Translations under genes and position numbers: made by a program | The notes under the pieces: model-generated | The model's database searches: none | What the model saw: only the letters and a program-made list of their open reading frames with translations | Told to the model about the DNA's origin: nothing | Assembly: GCA_009809945.1 (NCBI GenBank) | Contig: WTPW01000018.1 | Location: 524,074 to 588,073 of the forward strand | DNA length: 64,000 bases | Reading direction: 5' to 3' | Source of the DNA: Gigaspora margarita | Lineage: Eukaryota; Glomeromycota; Glomeromycetes; Diversisporales; Gigasporaceae | Shown: one piece after another, positions 43,970 to 55,949 of the stretch | Layout: each line of letters begins with the position of its first letter | How positions within the stretch are numbered: the stretch's first letter is position 1

Positions 43970-44471
43970 AGGTAAGTTGATTTTTCGTTCGCACTACATG
44001 AAATCTCGGTTGGTTAGACTTTTTTTTTATTTACTATAAATTAACAGAATAATATTCACATATAAGGTTATGCAAGGTTAATTTTTCATTTTGTACAACA
44101 AGGGATCAAGCAATTGGGTCGACAGTCATATTTTTTCTATCAATTCTATGGATAATTATGGAAAATTAAGATCTACTTCAGGTGACACTAAATAAGAATT
44201 GTGAAAAAAAATAAATGTCAAAAATCGAACAATTGGCACAATTGGGATCTAAAAAAAAAAAAATTTTTAAAAATTTGAAAAAATAGGTCAGCAGCAGGGT
44301 TGGCAATAGAGCTCAATAAAGCTGTGAATGGAGCCAATAGAGCTCTGAATGGAGCCAATGGATACTAGTTTTTTGAGCATAATTTGCACAACTATTGAGC
44401 TCCATTGGCTCCATTGCCACTCTGAACAGCGGGTAATGCAAAACGAAAAATCAACTTTGCCTAGCCTTAGG
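43970..44471. mobile_element. Second copy of the GCAAAGTTAATTTTTC MITE complex
   Basis: Right part 44063-44471 runs from TAAGGTTATGCAAGGTTAAT to AATCAACTTTGCCTAGCCTTA and aligns with 26004-26275 (shared CAATTGGCACAATTGGGATC). It contains a later insertion at 44293-44427. Confidence 0.65.
44293..44427. mobile_element. 135-bp MITE nested in the complex
   Basis: AGCAGGGTTGGCAATAGAGC ... and complement ATTGAGCTCCATTGGCTCC, flanked by AGC (44290-44292, 44428-44430). The other locus (26230-26245) lacks it. A worn relative is at 35978-36088. Confidence 0.7.
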
Positions 44472-44816
44472 TAATTTACTGGATAGAAAAGAAAAGATTC
44501 CGGAAATGAGAAAATTTTTAGGTGTCCAAGAATTTATGATAATAGCTGTAACATATACTTTCGCCTATCATTTTTATGAAATTTATCGGTTATTGGTTTT
44601 GGAAATTTCGAAGTTTTGTCAATTTCAGAGGTATCAGAAATTTCAGAAGTTTTGGAAGTTTAGGAAGTCTTGGATTTGGTGTTTCTGGCTAAACTTGGTT
44701 TTGGAGGTTTTGGAACTTTCGCGTTGATGAACAGAACCATCAAGTCTTTGATATCTACTGATGTGCTTGTAACTTATTGATTCCGTCTCAGTAACTGTCA
44801 TAAATAATTTTTTCCA
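44472..44816. repeat. Half of a TA-type MITE and flank shared with unit A/B ends
   Basis: 44480-44550 is the reverse complement of the MITE end at 9017-9066 plus 25427-25460, here without a retrotransposon (CCGGAA intact near 44500). 44730-44816 matches 3830-3920 (ACCATCAAGTCTTTGAT, GTAACTTATTGATTCCG). 44610-44720 is a CAGAAATTT/GAAGTTT minisatellite. Confidence 0.6.
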
Positions 44817-46664
44817 CCCTGTAAGAAATGTGAACTGGGTGTGGTACGCGTTGGCATTGGGAATGTTCGGAATAGCATGTTGTGAGTATTGTTGGCAATC
44901 GGCTAATCAAATAAAATACTCTAACAACACTACTATCTATCTAAACCAATAGCTAACAATCTGGCAAGACTCTTGATCCTTGAATTGGCAGGCAGAAAGA
45001 GGCGTGGTTGATTTGGTCTGGGTCTAGAGGTTCTTTTAGGGCCTTGCTGCAGCATGGATAAATGAAAATAAGTATCTCTTGTATTTCTTGTATATATCTT
45101 TGGTTGGTGGTCCTAAGTCCACTCTATTTATATAACTCTTCTTATCTCTAGAGCACAAAGGGTTAAATGGTTCAAATACAATCATTAATATTATTAACGA
45201 TTGTCACGTGATCAAGGGTGAAATTGGTGATTAATTAAACAATGGCAGCGATTAATTGTTTGATAAATCAGGTAATCAAAGGGATTTAATCGATTGATGA
45301 TATATATAAAGGTAATTAATTCAATCTTTCTTTCTTAACTAGGTTACAAATCAAAGGGAGTTCAAAACTCAGGTTATGAAGTCACAACTAACATTACGAC
45401 TTTAACTTAGAATAAAGAATATTCTACAGGTACAAGGTAGGTACAATAAGTGATTTTTATTATAACAAATGGGTTTAATAACAAGGGAAACTTCTTAACA
45501 CTTCTACTCTTATTTTGAAGGTTAGAACTCAAGTTCATCTGAGTTATTCAAATTTGAACTCATTCTGGAGTTATTTTTTATTGAAGCGAAAAGGAGGGTA
45601 TTATATACATTTTTCTCTCTTAATAAATACATGAATTTTAGACTACTACAACTAACTCTATTGAATTCGTCTCTACCTTATCATGACTACAATTTCTTTG
45701 AACAAAGGTCAGAGGAAAATTCCTACACCTCGAGGCATACTTGGGGCGACAAAAGGCTTTTCAGGCTTTTCTTTTGTGCCAGAGCCAAACTTACATGTGC
45801 CAATACCACTAATTTAATGATGCCAAGACTAAGCTAACTACATTGTTTAATGAAAGGGGAATAAACAAACAATGATAGCTGAATTCTAAGAGCAAAAACT
45901 AGATTGGGGCTGTAGCGGGTGGAATTACCATGCCAACAAGCATGTGTAAAATCATGTGTAAAATCTATAGCTATCGAAAAAGGTAATAAACAAACAATGG
46001 CGGCGTAATGTCAATTTGCAAGAACTGGTTTGTGGCCCTGGCAGGCGTAGTTACCATGTGTTTCTACTAGAAGTCACTGCGGCATATTGCTTATTCTATT
46101 TGGGGCTATGTCGATTCCACTATCTATGACTTATAATAGGAGAAATAATACTATCATAACGATATAAACAAAAGAAAAAGTCCCCTAATGTAAATAAACA
46201 AGAAAAAGTCCCGTGACGGAGCCCGTCACAATGTCCATGGTGGCATGCTCATGCACGATATATGTAATGGCACGTCTCATAATGACACGCATATGCACGT
46301 ATTTCATGCCAGACATGACATGTATTAGCACGTGAGTAGTGTTGGCACGTATTCGAAATGACACGTATAGAACTGCTTCACGTAATACACGTATTTTGTA
46401 ATAGCATATAAAGTGGCACAAAACCTGGTCAATTACAGTCCAAAATGCACGTGCAAACAGCCCAAAACGTTCTTAAAATCCGTGCCAAAATCTGTGGATT
46501 TTAGATCAGTAAAGTGCTGCAAAACCCAGTCCAATTACGGTCCGAAATGCACGGGCAATAGGTCCCACATACATACAAATCCGGTCCTCAATCTGTGCCA
46601 CAAGTTCATGTGCATTAACGTGGATTTCATTGCCTATCCCGTACAAGTTTCTTACAGGGTTAGA
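44817..46664. mobile_element. CACGT-rich MITE split by a solo LTR
   Basis: Left part 44817-44880 and right part 46231-46664 together give about 495 bases colinear with 42871-43365; ends are CTGTAAGAAA and TTTCTTACAG. The split is exactly at ATGT. Confidence 0.75.
44881..46230. mobile_element. Solo LTR (TG...CA), 1350 bp, with 4-bp target duplication
   Basis: Begins TGTGAGTATTGTTGG and ends GAGCCCGTCACA, so termini TGTGA/TCACA are inverted. Perfect ATGT copies flank it (44877-44880, 46231-46234). The sister MITE at 42925-42945 keeps the empty site AGCATGTCCAC. A TATA-like CTATTTATATAACTC is at about 45124. The last bases form a perfect hairpin, GTGACGG-AGC-CCGTCAC. It is unrelated by eye to the LTRs at 9-25 kb. 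A 68-residue frame at 45631-45837 has no motif and I do not call it a gene. Confidence 0.8.
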
Positions 46665-46689
46665 TGTCACAGAATTCTAAAACTCGTCG

Positions 46690-49110
46690 AATTATCGGCC
46701 AATTTTTATCAGTTGCATCAAAATTTATTAAAAAATTTCATAAGGGTTTCAGAGTTAACTTATTTCAAAAATAAGTAATAATCTATTTTTTGGTTCAAAT
46801 TTCAAATCAAAAATCAAATAAACATAGCTGGTAACAAAATTGGCATTTTTTTTTTTTATAAAATTCTACGGTAAATGATTATGTAAATAAATATATACTC
46901 TAAAAAAAACATAGGATTTATATATCACACCTTTTAAATAAATATGTCACTTATATTATCTAAAATCAGATATCAGATCTCTGAAACCCTCTAGTATACA
47001 CATTATTAATTTTGGTTGACTAATTTGATTACATGAATACTAAAGACATGTATGTCTTAATAGACTTTAGTATTTTGGTATAATAGTGATTTGCCACCAT
47101 GATATACCAGATTCTTATTATAAATAAAATGCTTTTTTTTTTACCAAAATTTATTTAAACGTACGAAACTTTAAATATAATTTTATGATATAGTAACCTA
47201 CGACATCTTATTTTTGAGGGATTAGTAAGTCTGTAGCTTGTACATAAAATGTTCGAATATTGAGATTGATATGTTTTCTCTTGCCAATACTCATTTATAC
47301 ACTTTCTATTATTTGTAAGCAAATCTTCAATTACGATTAAAAGTGTATCACGTAAATTGTTATTATAAAGGCAAAGATTGGTTAGAGTTGTATTTTCGCA
47401 AAGTGCTTCTACAAATGCACGTTCAAAATCATCCTGAAACATATAATCAAAATTGTCATGAAGATCTAAAGAAGTTAAAGCAATATTTATATGAAGAGCA
47501 TCTGCGAATGCTTTCCCTCCAACATAACTAAGTTGATTACTACCAACATTTAAGTAAGTCAGAGTAGTGTTTTTATAAAGTGTCTTTGCTAATTCTTCTC
47601 CAGCTGTAGGGCCAATTTTATTATTATAAAGTAATAAATGAGTCAACGTAGTATTTCTATGAAGAGCTTCAGCCATCGCCATTCCTCCCTCCAAACCAAG
47701 TTGATTATTACCAATATTCAAATAGGTCAGAGTAGTATTATTACGAAGAGCGTTTGCTAAAGCTTTTCCACCTTCAGGACCAAGTTTGTTATTCCAAAGA
47801 TTTAAATGGGTCAGAGTAGTGTTTTTACAAAGAGCTTCTGCTAGCACTATTCCTCCTTCAATGCCAAGTTGATTATTACCAATATATAAGTATGTTAATG
47901 TTGAATTATTACCAAGTATCTCAGCTAATTCTTTTCCTCCTTCATGTCCAAATTTATTATTTGCAAATCCCAAAAATTTTAGAGCATTATTTCTACTAAT
48001 ATTTTCTGCTAAATTTACCATTTGATTATAATTAATTTCACAAACATGTAAATCTCTAAGATTAACACTTGTTCATAGAAACATTGTAATTAAAGAGGAC
48101 CCAATTCTATGAATTGCATTTATAGGCCATTTTTCTTCTTTCAAGTAAGGAGGATAGTTCCCTTCGCTGTCAAGCCAATCTATAATTCCACTATCTGTAT
48201 CAAAGTAAATAGTTTTAATAAACGATGTGTATTCGAATAATGGGTTCGGACCATTTGGAAGCATTATTTTGAACGGTAATATTTGTTTTGTTTCTTCAGC
48301 ATTTAATGATAAAAGATATATTTTTATGAGCTTTCTACTTTTAAAAGTGTTCAATTTGCTCCATAATATTGGCACTACAATTCTACACCATTTATGATTC
48401 ACAAGAAGACATGAAAACAAGTCTTCATTTTTAAGGTAAATAAATGTTTCGAAAAGGCATTCGTTTGGTAATGTTTTCATCTTGGATGTTCAAAAATTAA
48501 ATGTAAAGCTGTCAGAAATAATTTTTTAAAGAAAAAAAAACATTTAAATAGTATTAAATAGTTTTTTGGAAATTATAAACATTTAAACGATGATGCTAAG
48601 AAATTCTACATACCGGTAATATTGCATTGTTCTTTCTAGAATATCTTATGTAGTGGTAATCTTTGTCCAGATTATGCAATATAATACATAAATTCAGAAA
48701 TGATTTCGGTACACATTTTCTGGATGCAGATCATTAATGCTGAACGTCAATGTCATTGTTTCTGCATGCGTTTGTATGAATCGTTAAGATTTTACTTTTA
48801 GAAATCTTTGAGGAAAGGTAATTTTTGGAAAATAAATGGAAATCCTAAAAAATATTAATGGATGAATGAATTAATCTCAGTTTTTTGTCTCAATATCAGA
48901 TATTGAATTTATTTTCTGTCGATATGAATTTATGTAAAGCCGAAATTGTGCATATCTTCTTTGCTGTTATGCAGAAGCGAGTACATTGATGAACTTAGAG
49001 TTATTGGCTGTTTTTGATTTTTGCATTCAACTGCTTTGTTTCTATCAGTTGTGTAGTTATTCAAACGGTTAGTCGCATATATTGGTTTATTTGACTATTT
49101 TATATCGCAA
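46690..49110. repeat. Segmental duplication, unit C
   Basis: Third, more diverged copy of the F-box/LRR unit; it matches B from about 4010 to about 6600. It keeps the block upstream of the gene that unit A lost (near 48730-48960). The hairpin modules and later part of A/B are absent after about 49110. Confidence 0.8.
47155..48480 (-). pseudogene. F-box/LRR protein, copy C, single nonsense mutation
   Basis: One reading frame runs from M-K-T-L-P-N-E-C at 48480 to a stop at 47155, interrupted only by TGA at 48073-48075. Copies A and B have CGA (Arg, in MFL-R-TSVNL) there. The F-box is at the N-terminus (CLLVNHKWCRI), with seven to eight 28-residue leucine-rich repeats from about residue 165 (NNQLGIEGGIVLAEALCKN and so on). 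There is a three-residue insertion (KEEKWP) relative to A/B. The C-terminus is about 17 residues longer, ending IIFKVSYV. A shortened protein starting at M-V-N-L-A-E-N (48021) would keep the repeats but lose the F-box. Confidence 0.87.
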
Positions 49111-49318
49111 CAAGTAAATGAGTATATTATTACTTCGTTAATGCAATTAAATAAATTATTCAAATGCAAAAATAAAAATCTTATTAATTTCATTTATTTG
49201 TTTAATAAGAAATACAATATTCGAATCCATAAAATGAACACTTATTAATTTCGTATATTTGAACATGTAAATAAATTCCAATTAAAAGGTACCCAAAACT
49301 GGCAATAAACTAGATTAT
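49111..49318. other. AT-rich spacer
   Basis: Nothing recognised. Confidence 0.3.
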
Positions 49319-49439
49319 GGCCGTTCAAAGTTGATTTTTAGGGTAACGTCGATATTTAGGCTCAGGCTTGTTTAATTTTCAGGAGAGGGCAGTTATGCGA
49401 GGGGAGATGACGTTAACCTAATAATCAACTAGAATGGCC
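49319..49439. mobile_element. 121-bp GGCC-ended MITE
   Basis: GGCCGTTCAAAGTTGATT at the left and AATCAACTAGAATGGCC at the right, TAT on both sides (49316-49318, 49440-49442). Same family as the insert at 9980-12193, with the GGTTAAC-like inner ends reduced to GGGTAACGTC/GACGTTAACC. Confidence 0.75.
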
Positions 49440-49702
49440 TATTTCTGAATTAATATTCAAATTTAAGTATTAATCGAATTGGTAAATTAAAGATTATTGA
49501 AGACCATTACGTGATACTTTATGGATCCATTCACCACTTCATTAAGGGTAGAATGTAATGACGTCATTTTTATTATGATCATCGGTAACAAAATGTCTAA
49601 TACTAATATGTTATCGACATATGTGCCAATTTTTGTGATAAACGTGATTTAAAAAATGTTAATAAAAATGTTGAAACGTGATATTCACATGGTTACACTA
49701 AC

Positions 49703-50240
49703 TTGATAATCATAATAATGATGACCAAACCTTTTCTTTGCTTATTTTGTCCTAAAACCTATTTAACTAGTAAGTTTTTATTAGCTCATGAAACAAAAAA
49801 TCATCACATAATCGTGTTATACCTCATAGTCTTGGCTTTGAACTTTCTTCAAGTTGGTGCTTGTGCCAGTTTCAGCAGTTTTTCTTGTGAATGTAAAGTC
49901 CCATCTTCATACATACTGATCATCCCAAGATACCAAGTAATTCACTTTACATTGCCGCGAAATCCTTTTTTACTATGTTTTTCACCAAGAGACAGATTTC
50001 AAATATCACCAGCTTAGTGGAAATATAAGTGTATATATAAGGGAAGAGATGGGTACCAAAGAATTGGCTATATCTTTGCACATCCCAATTGGGGCAAAAA
50101 AAACCAAAATGGGAAATGAGGTCAAGGTAATGACTAAGAAGAAAGATCCAGAAACAAAACAAATGGTTGAAGTTGAATTTAAATTTTTTTGGAAAAAATA
50201 AACAGACAAAGAAGAATATAATGAAAAATTTACACTTGGA
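49703..50240 (+). pseudogene. C2H2-type zinc-finger gene remnant, unknown family
   Basis: The start encodes TKPFLCLFCPKTYLTSKFLL then AHETKNHH. This is a C-X2-C-X12-H-X4-H classical zinc finger (Cys at residues 13 and 16, His at 29 and 34). Further on and in other frames, 50024-50200 reads SVYIREEMGTKELAISLHI, then KKTKMGNEVKVMTKKKDPET and VEVEFKFFWKK. This looks like genuine protein followed by a stop. The pieces are in different frames, so the gene is decayed, or has introns I cannot place. Function unknown; a DNA- or RNA-binding role is only suggested by the finger. Confidence 0.5.
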
Positions 50241-51569
50241 CATATGTGCTTGTGAAGTTTTGTTTGAAATATGTAAATGAAAGTAGTTGTTATTTAAATT
50301 TTTATTTCTAAAAATTTGTATTTTTTAGAGTAAGTTAAAGCTGTTTCATTAACATAATAATAAAGTTGTCTGTTTTTATATAAACATATTTCATATACTA
50401 CAGGTTTGAAGAATTGCCATCTCCTATTGTGGTGCCTCTATAAAATAGTTGAACATAATTATGGTTTTTTTCAACACTTGAGCATGAAAACTATCATAAT
50501 TACAAATTTTTGTTTTGAAACATTTCATAAATTTTGGTATATAACAAGCAAGTACATGCATATATGGAGTAACATCATTGTATTAATATAGTCCTTCCTG
50601 TAAGATAGTTCCTTCTTTTGTTTCAATCATTGGTTTGCAAAAATCTTTAATCAATTTTCATACCAAAATTTCAAAATTAATTATATTGTCATCTGCCAAA
50701 TTAATTTTATGCACAGTTTTATATATAAAGCATAAATTGTTCAAAGTTTTCAAATTTCATCTCTTTATTGATATGTATTAAAATTGAATTAAAAAAAAAT
50801 ACAATTTAATTAGTTGATTTAAAATTTTTTAAAGATCAATTAAAATCAATTATAGCCAATTAATTGTTTAATTAATTAGTCAATTAATTAATCAATTGGC
50901 TATAATCAATTAGCCGATATGCATATTAAAATGACTTAGCTATTAATTAAAATATTAATATTAAACAACTAATAAATTGTAACTTGATTAACCAATTTGG
51001 AATACTGCCTGGTATAAATGAGTTAATTAGAAGTTTTCAAAATACTAGTTTATCTGGCCACATTAACAATGCCCACTGCTATCTTCCTTTAGGAGTTTCA
51101 GGTTCTTTAAATTTAAATACATTAATACTGAGTTAGTAAATGACTAATCCAATTTATTCACAAATTGTTATGTCCATATTAACTTTTAATTTTTATTAAG
51201 CATAGGTTTAACTAATAATTCTAAAAAAAAGGCACCTGAATAAAACATCAGTAATTCAGAGCATTGTATATAATTTATCTGGAATACAATGTTGGTTTTC
51301 TAAAAATAGTAAAAGATTTAAATTTTTACAACCCTGAGTATTAAAATAAGTTTTCAAAATCTAGATTTACTTCCAACAATCTGTATTTTTGCAATTACAA
51401 TAAAGACAAAAATAATTTGCTATTGGCCCTTTAGTACTGAAAATTAATAATATAAATTTTCAATAAGAACTGAACCAAAATTCAATTTGCTAGTAGTTGT
51501 TATTTGAATCAATAATGCCTTCTGAATTTAAAAGTTGTTAATTTATCAATTAAAAAACTAAATGCCTGT
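50241..51569. other. Non-coding AT-rich stretch with one palindrome
   Basis: A palindrome of about 66 bases at 50847-50912 pairs AATCAATTATAGCCAATTAA with TTAATCAATTGGCTATAAT. No gene recognised. Confidence 0.45.
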
Positions 51570-52860
51570 TGAAGAAATTTATATTATTCTATATCCATAT
51601 AAAGAAAATACAATATTGATTTGGCAGGTTTAAAACTGCTTCATGTTCATTTAATATACAAGCAGTAAATTTTATATAATTATGATAGTTACCAACTTGT
51701 TTTCCATTATCACTTAATTTAATATAAATAACATCTTCTATTTGTAATACAGGTAAATTGCTATAAGCTAATTTAGAAATTAAAAAAAGTAAGATCTTTT
51801 TAATAGAACAATAAGCTTCATATAATGTTAAAGAATTAATTTAAACTAAAAAAACAGGAGGAATATTATCTATAATTCCTGTTATTTCTTGTTAATTTTT
51901 ATCAACTTTATATTCACATTCCATTTTAGATATAATTGCTACAAGCTGATAATATCCATTAAGAGAAATTAATTATTTATTACAAATATGAACAATTGAA
52001 TCTAAAAGTTTTGGTGGCTTTAAATTCTCTGAATTTGAATTTTGTAATTTGATAGATGATCTATTAATATTTAACTCCATATGCTCTAATTTTGTATTAT
52101 AAAAGTCATATATATTAATTAAGGACACAACCTTACTGTTAACATCATAAGCTAATGCTTTAAGTTCTATGTTTTTTTTTGCATTTTAGAGTTAAGTTGA
52201 TTAAAAGATTTATTTTTTTAATTTGAGTTTGATTTTTTGATTATTAATTTGTCTATTTTCTAGATATTCAAGATCAAATCCAAACAATACAACTCCAGAA
52301 AAAGTTGGTTTATTGTTATTGAATAAATTCTATTATAAAATATTAATAAATATAATATACACAGTATCTTAAAACAATTAATTTATTAAATTAATACAAT
52401 CTTGTAAAAATAAAATTGGCACATTACTTGCAGATTTATCACTTGATGCAGGCATTTTTTTCTTTACTATTCCAAGTTATTGTATATAGTACTTTGTTAC
52501 TAGCATCATACCAAATTTCAGCAATAATATCTGTACTGCAAATTTTAACTCAACAATATAACTATTAGGAATTAAATAATAACTTTATTGAGTTGTTTAA
52601 CATTTGTAGATAATGTCAAGACAAAAAATTTTATAAAGATATTTTTTTTCTATTTCCTTCAAATTAAGTTAAAAAAATATTTGGATAATTATCAATAACT
52701 TCTAAAAAATTGGCTTTTGTATCATTTTGCTGTTTAATTTCTTGAAGTAGATAATAGACAAAAAAAGAATGAGCCAAAGAAACTAAAGAACCTAGAGAAC
52801 TTGAATTAAATGAATTTAAAGAACCTTGGGTTGGTAAATAATTTACTAAACAGGTAACTT
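51570..52860 (-). pseudogene. Unknown conserved-looking gene, decayed
   Basis: Read on the minus strand, stretches of sensible protein occur in order: EIKQQNDTKANFLEVIDNYP (near 52720), DIIAEIWYDASNKVLYTITW (52490), SASNVPILFLQDCINLIN, LNGYYQLVAIISKMECEYKV (51920), LTLYEAYCSIKKILLFLI, VLQIEDVIYIKLSDNGKQVG (51700) and ACILNEHEAVLNLPNQYC (51640). Each is broken by stops and shifts. From memory the segment around IKLSDNGKQVG resembles a multi-copy uncharacterised family in arbuscular mycorrhizal fungi (there usually IKLGGDGR). I cannot confirm this or name a function. Confidence 0.45.
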
Positions 52861-53796
52861 GTCAAAGTTTTTTTAAACTAGATAGCATTTACTTATTTCT
52901 AATTATTTGGTATTTGAATGTTAGATATTTAGAAAAAAAATAATAGTAACAAAAAAATCATATATGTAAATAATAAACTAAAGAAGTTGATTTAACTTCT
53001 ACCAAACACAATTTATTTCCAACTCATCAACTCATTTTTAACATATAACTCATCCCAACTCATTTTCTAGTTTATGTTAATAGACTTGATAAGTTAGAAA
53101 AGGCAATAAATTATATGAAGATCTTAATTACATTTTCAAAAACATCAACAAGATTGGACCTGATAAATCTGATAGGCAAAATAAGTTGCACAAGATTTGG
53201 AAGATTTTAGAAGATCTTAATATGTAATTCATAAATATTACACAAATCACAAAAATCAGTTCACATAAATATTCTAAATATTTTATTTATTATCAAAAAC
53301 AAATTTTAAACTTGTTTTGCCCATTATAAAAATATTTTTTATTGCAACTACTGCTATGTTCTTACTATATTTTTTTAAAAAATTAAATATAAAATATTAA
53401 ATTTATTGCTTCAAAATAAAAATTCAGATATTAAAAATACTATAAATATGTTTTTTTAATATAAATAAAATGCATTTTATTTAACTATAGTAGTAAGTTT
53501 TGTATGCTATATATGACAATTTTACTATTATTGAAAATGATCAATATATACTTTACCCTTAAACAAAAACAAGTATTTATTAATTTTGGAATTTTGAGCA
53601 AATATTCAACTTTATAAATACTTACTAAAATATATAGTTTAATATTACTAATTTATAATAGACAATTCCAGTGATTGAAATATTAATATAGGGTCTTTGC
53701 TTTGAATATAGGGTTCTGAGGCCCCAAACCAAAATTGAGTTTTGCTAAATCTTAATTTACAAAACACAAAGCTCATTTTGTACAAATTTTATAACT
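52861..53796. other. No gene seen
   Basis: AT-rich. At about 53690-53705 a fragment GGTCTTTGCTTTGAA resembles the end of the MITE at 61549-61773. Confidence 0.4.
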
Positions 53797-53987
53797 GGTT
53801 ATGGGCTAGTACAAAAAGATTTGTACCTCTGATTAAAATATTTTTTATACAAATTAATTTTTAATTTTTTTAATTTAATATACTTATTAGATTACCAGAT
53901 TAATAAATTTTGATTATTTTATTGATAAAATAAAAAATTTATTAATAGTAAATTTTTTAAAAATATTTACTACAAGTGTTTGTATGT

Positions 53988-54272
53988 AGGGATCCTCAAA
54001 TTCAAATCAAATCAAATATTGGATCAATTTGAATTTGATCAAATCAAATTGATCCTGATTTGAATTTGATTTGATTCAAATATTTGGATTTGAATTTGAT
54101 TTGAATTTGAATTTTAATAGTAATTTTCAAATTAAATCAAATATTTGTCAAATCAAATTAAATTTGACCAGATTTGAATTTGATCAAATCAAATATAGTC
54201 AAATTTGAATTTGAATTTGATCAAATATTTGATTCAAATATTTGAAGATCAAATCAAATTGCAGAACCCTAT
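53988..54272. mobile_element. AAATTTGAATTTGAT-rich MITE
   Basis: Low-complexity repeats of CAAATCAAAT and GAATTTGATTTG bounded by TAGGGATCCTCAAAT at the left and the complementary TGCAGAACCCTA at the right. This suggests an inverted-repeat element that has expanded internally. Confidence 0.55.
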
Positions 54273-54284
54273 TTGTAGGGTGCT

Positions 54285-55525
54285 GTTAGCACCCTTTATG
54301 ACACAAAGTGTCCATAACGAATGAAACTCAATTTTTTAAAATTCTGCTACAGAACTACTATTTCATAATAATAAAGAATTATTTTGTATTAGAATTATGT
54401 AATTTCTATTATAAATTACTATAAAAAAAATTCTGTTACAAACCTATTCAATGGATAATACATTGGTTTATATCATGAATTACTGTTAAAAATTCCCATA
54501 TAAAACTTGTGTGCTATTTTAATAATTACAAAATAGTATTAGGTTTAATTAGGTTACATATTACTATTATAAACCTTACTATTCTGATAATACACAGTAT
54601 GTGACTCACTAATGCATTAACATTATTCATATCTTAGTTAATCTAATTTAAAGATACAAAGTGCCCATAACAAAAAAAAACTTGATTTTTTAAAATTTGC
54701 TACAGAACTCACTATTCCAGTAATAATAAAAAGATAAATTATTTTGTATTAGAATCACTGTAATTTCTATCATGAATTACTATAAAAAATTCTGTTACAA
54801 ATCTATTTAACAGATAATACATTTTAAGGTTGAGTTTGATCATATTATTGGTTTTTATTATAAATTACTGTTAAAATTCTTATACAGAACTTGAGCACTA
54901 TTCAAATAATCACAATACAGGGCTAGGGTTAAATTAGTTCATATTGGAATTATTATAGTTTCATCATGATATTGTTATAAACCTTACTATTTTAGCAATA
55001 CACAGTATCAGGTATTTAACTCACTAATGCATATTATTAACATTATCCACATCTCAGTTAATCCACTTTCAAAAATACAAAATGCATATATTGAATAAAA
55101 CTCAATTCTTTAAAAGAAAAGCAAATTGATTGATAGCTTATTCATTAAAAAATTCAATTGACTTTGTTATATCCAAAAAGCTATAATCAGAATGTGGGAC
55201 AATTCATCAGTTATAATGATAGATTAAATCTGCATAATTAATGTATAACAGATTCATCTTTATTTGTAATTACTATAAATTACACATACCTCTAAAAGAT
55301 AAAATTCATTTACATGCTTATACTAACTAAGCAAACAATTAAACATGATACTATATGTTATAAGAGCCATTAACACTAATAATGTATATTTGATATAATA
55401 AATTTCTCATGACATGTAATCATGACCATTTATGCTATCTAATTTTTTCACATGCAAAATGATTGGTAAAAATGCACTGGACACTCATAACAAGATAATA
55501 ATTTTATTATAAGGAGATATAATTT
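54285..55525. repeat. Copy of the 36.2-38.3 kb repeat, with 370-bp tandem units
   Basis: Starts GAAACTCAATTTTTTAAAAT and ends CATGCAAAATGATTGGTAAA, the same bracket as 36235-38290. Inside, three units begin near 54300, 54655 and 55055, each with TATCTTAGTTAATC, AAAGATACAAAGTGCC and ACTCAATTTTTTAAAA. No coding potential. Confidence 0.65.
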
Positions 55526-55949
55526 ACTATAGTAATTTATATATATACATATAATATATAGTAAAAAAAATCAAATTACCTTACTTTAAAGCTTGATTTC
55601 TTTACAACCAGTGATTCAATTTTGCTCAAAATTTAACTATATTTTTATCATATGCACATTAATGCACTTGTGTAGTACAAACATAGAACTGTATATTGGT
55701 TGTAAAATTATTTAAAATATCTTTTTTTTAAAAAAAATTTTTTGTTTTTTTTCAAATACAGTGAATTGTACATGTTTAATTACTAAAATAAAACAATATT
55801 AAAACAATAAAAATAATATAATAAGTTAGATTAAAATCTATTTTATTTGATACTTAAAAATTTTTAATAATTAATCAAGAAAATAAAAATTTTTTCTTAG
55901 TATCAAAATTATAAAATTTTTTGAAGTACAAATCTTTTTGCACTGCCCC

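Larger units (their letters stand above)
53803..55949. mobile_element. Inverted-repeat element split by two other repeats
   Basis: Left end GGGCTAGTACAAAAAGATTT (53803) is mirrored by AAATCTTTTTGCACTGCCC ending at 55948. Its own sequence seems to be 53803-53987 and 55526-55949, with two unrelated repeats in between. Target duplication unclear. Confidence 0.55.

Noticed and set aside
45631..45837. 68-residue open frame in the solo LTR
   Set aside because: No motif and no start context; LTRs do not normally encode proteins.
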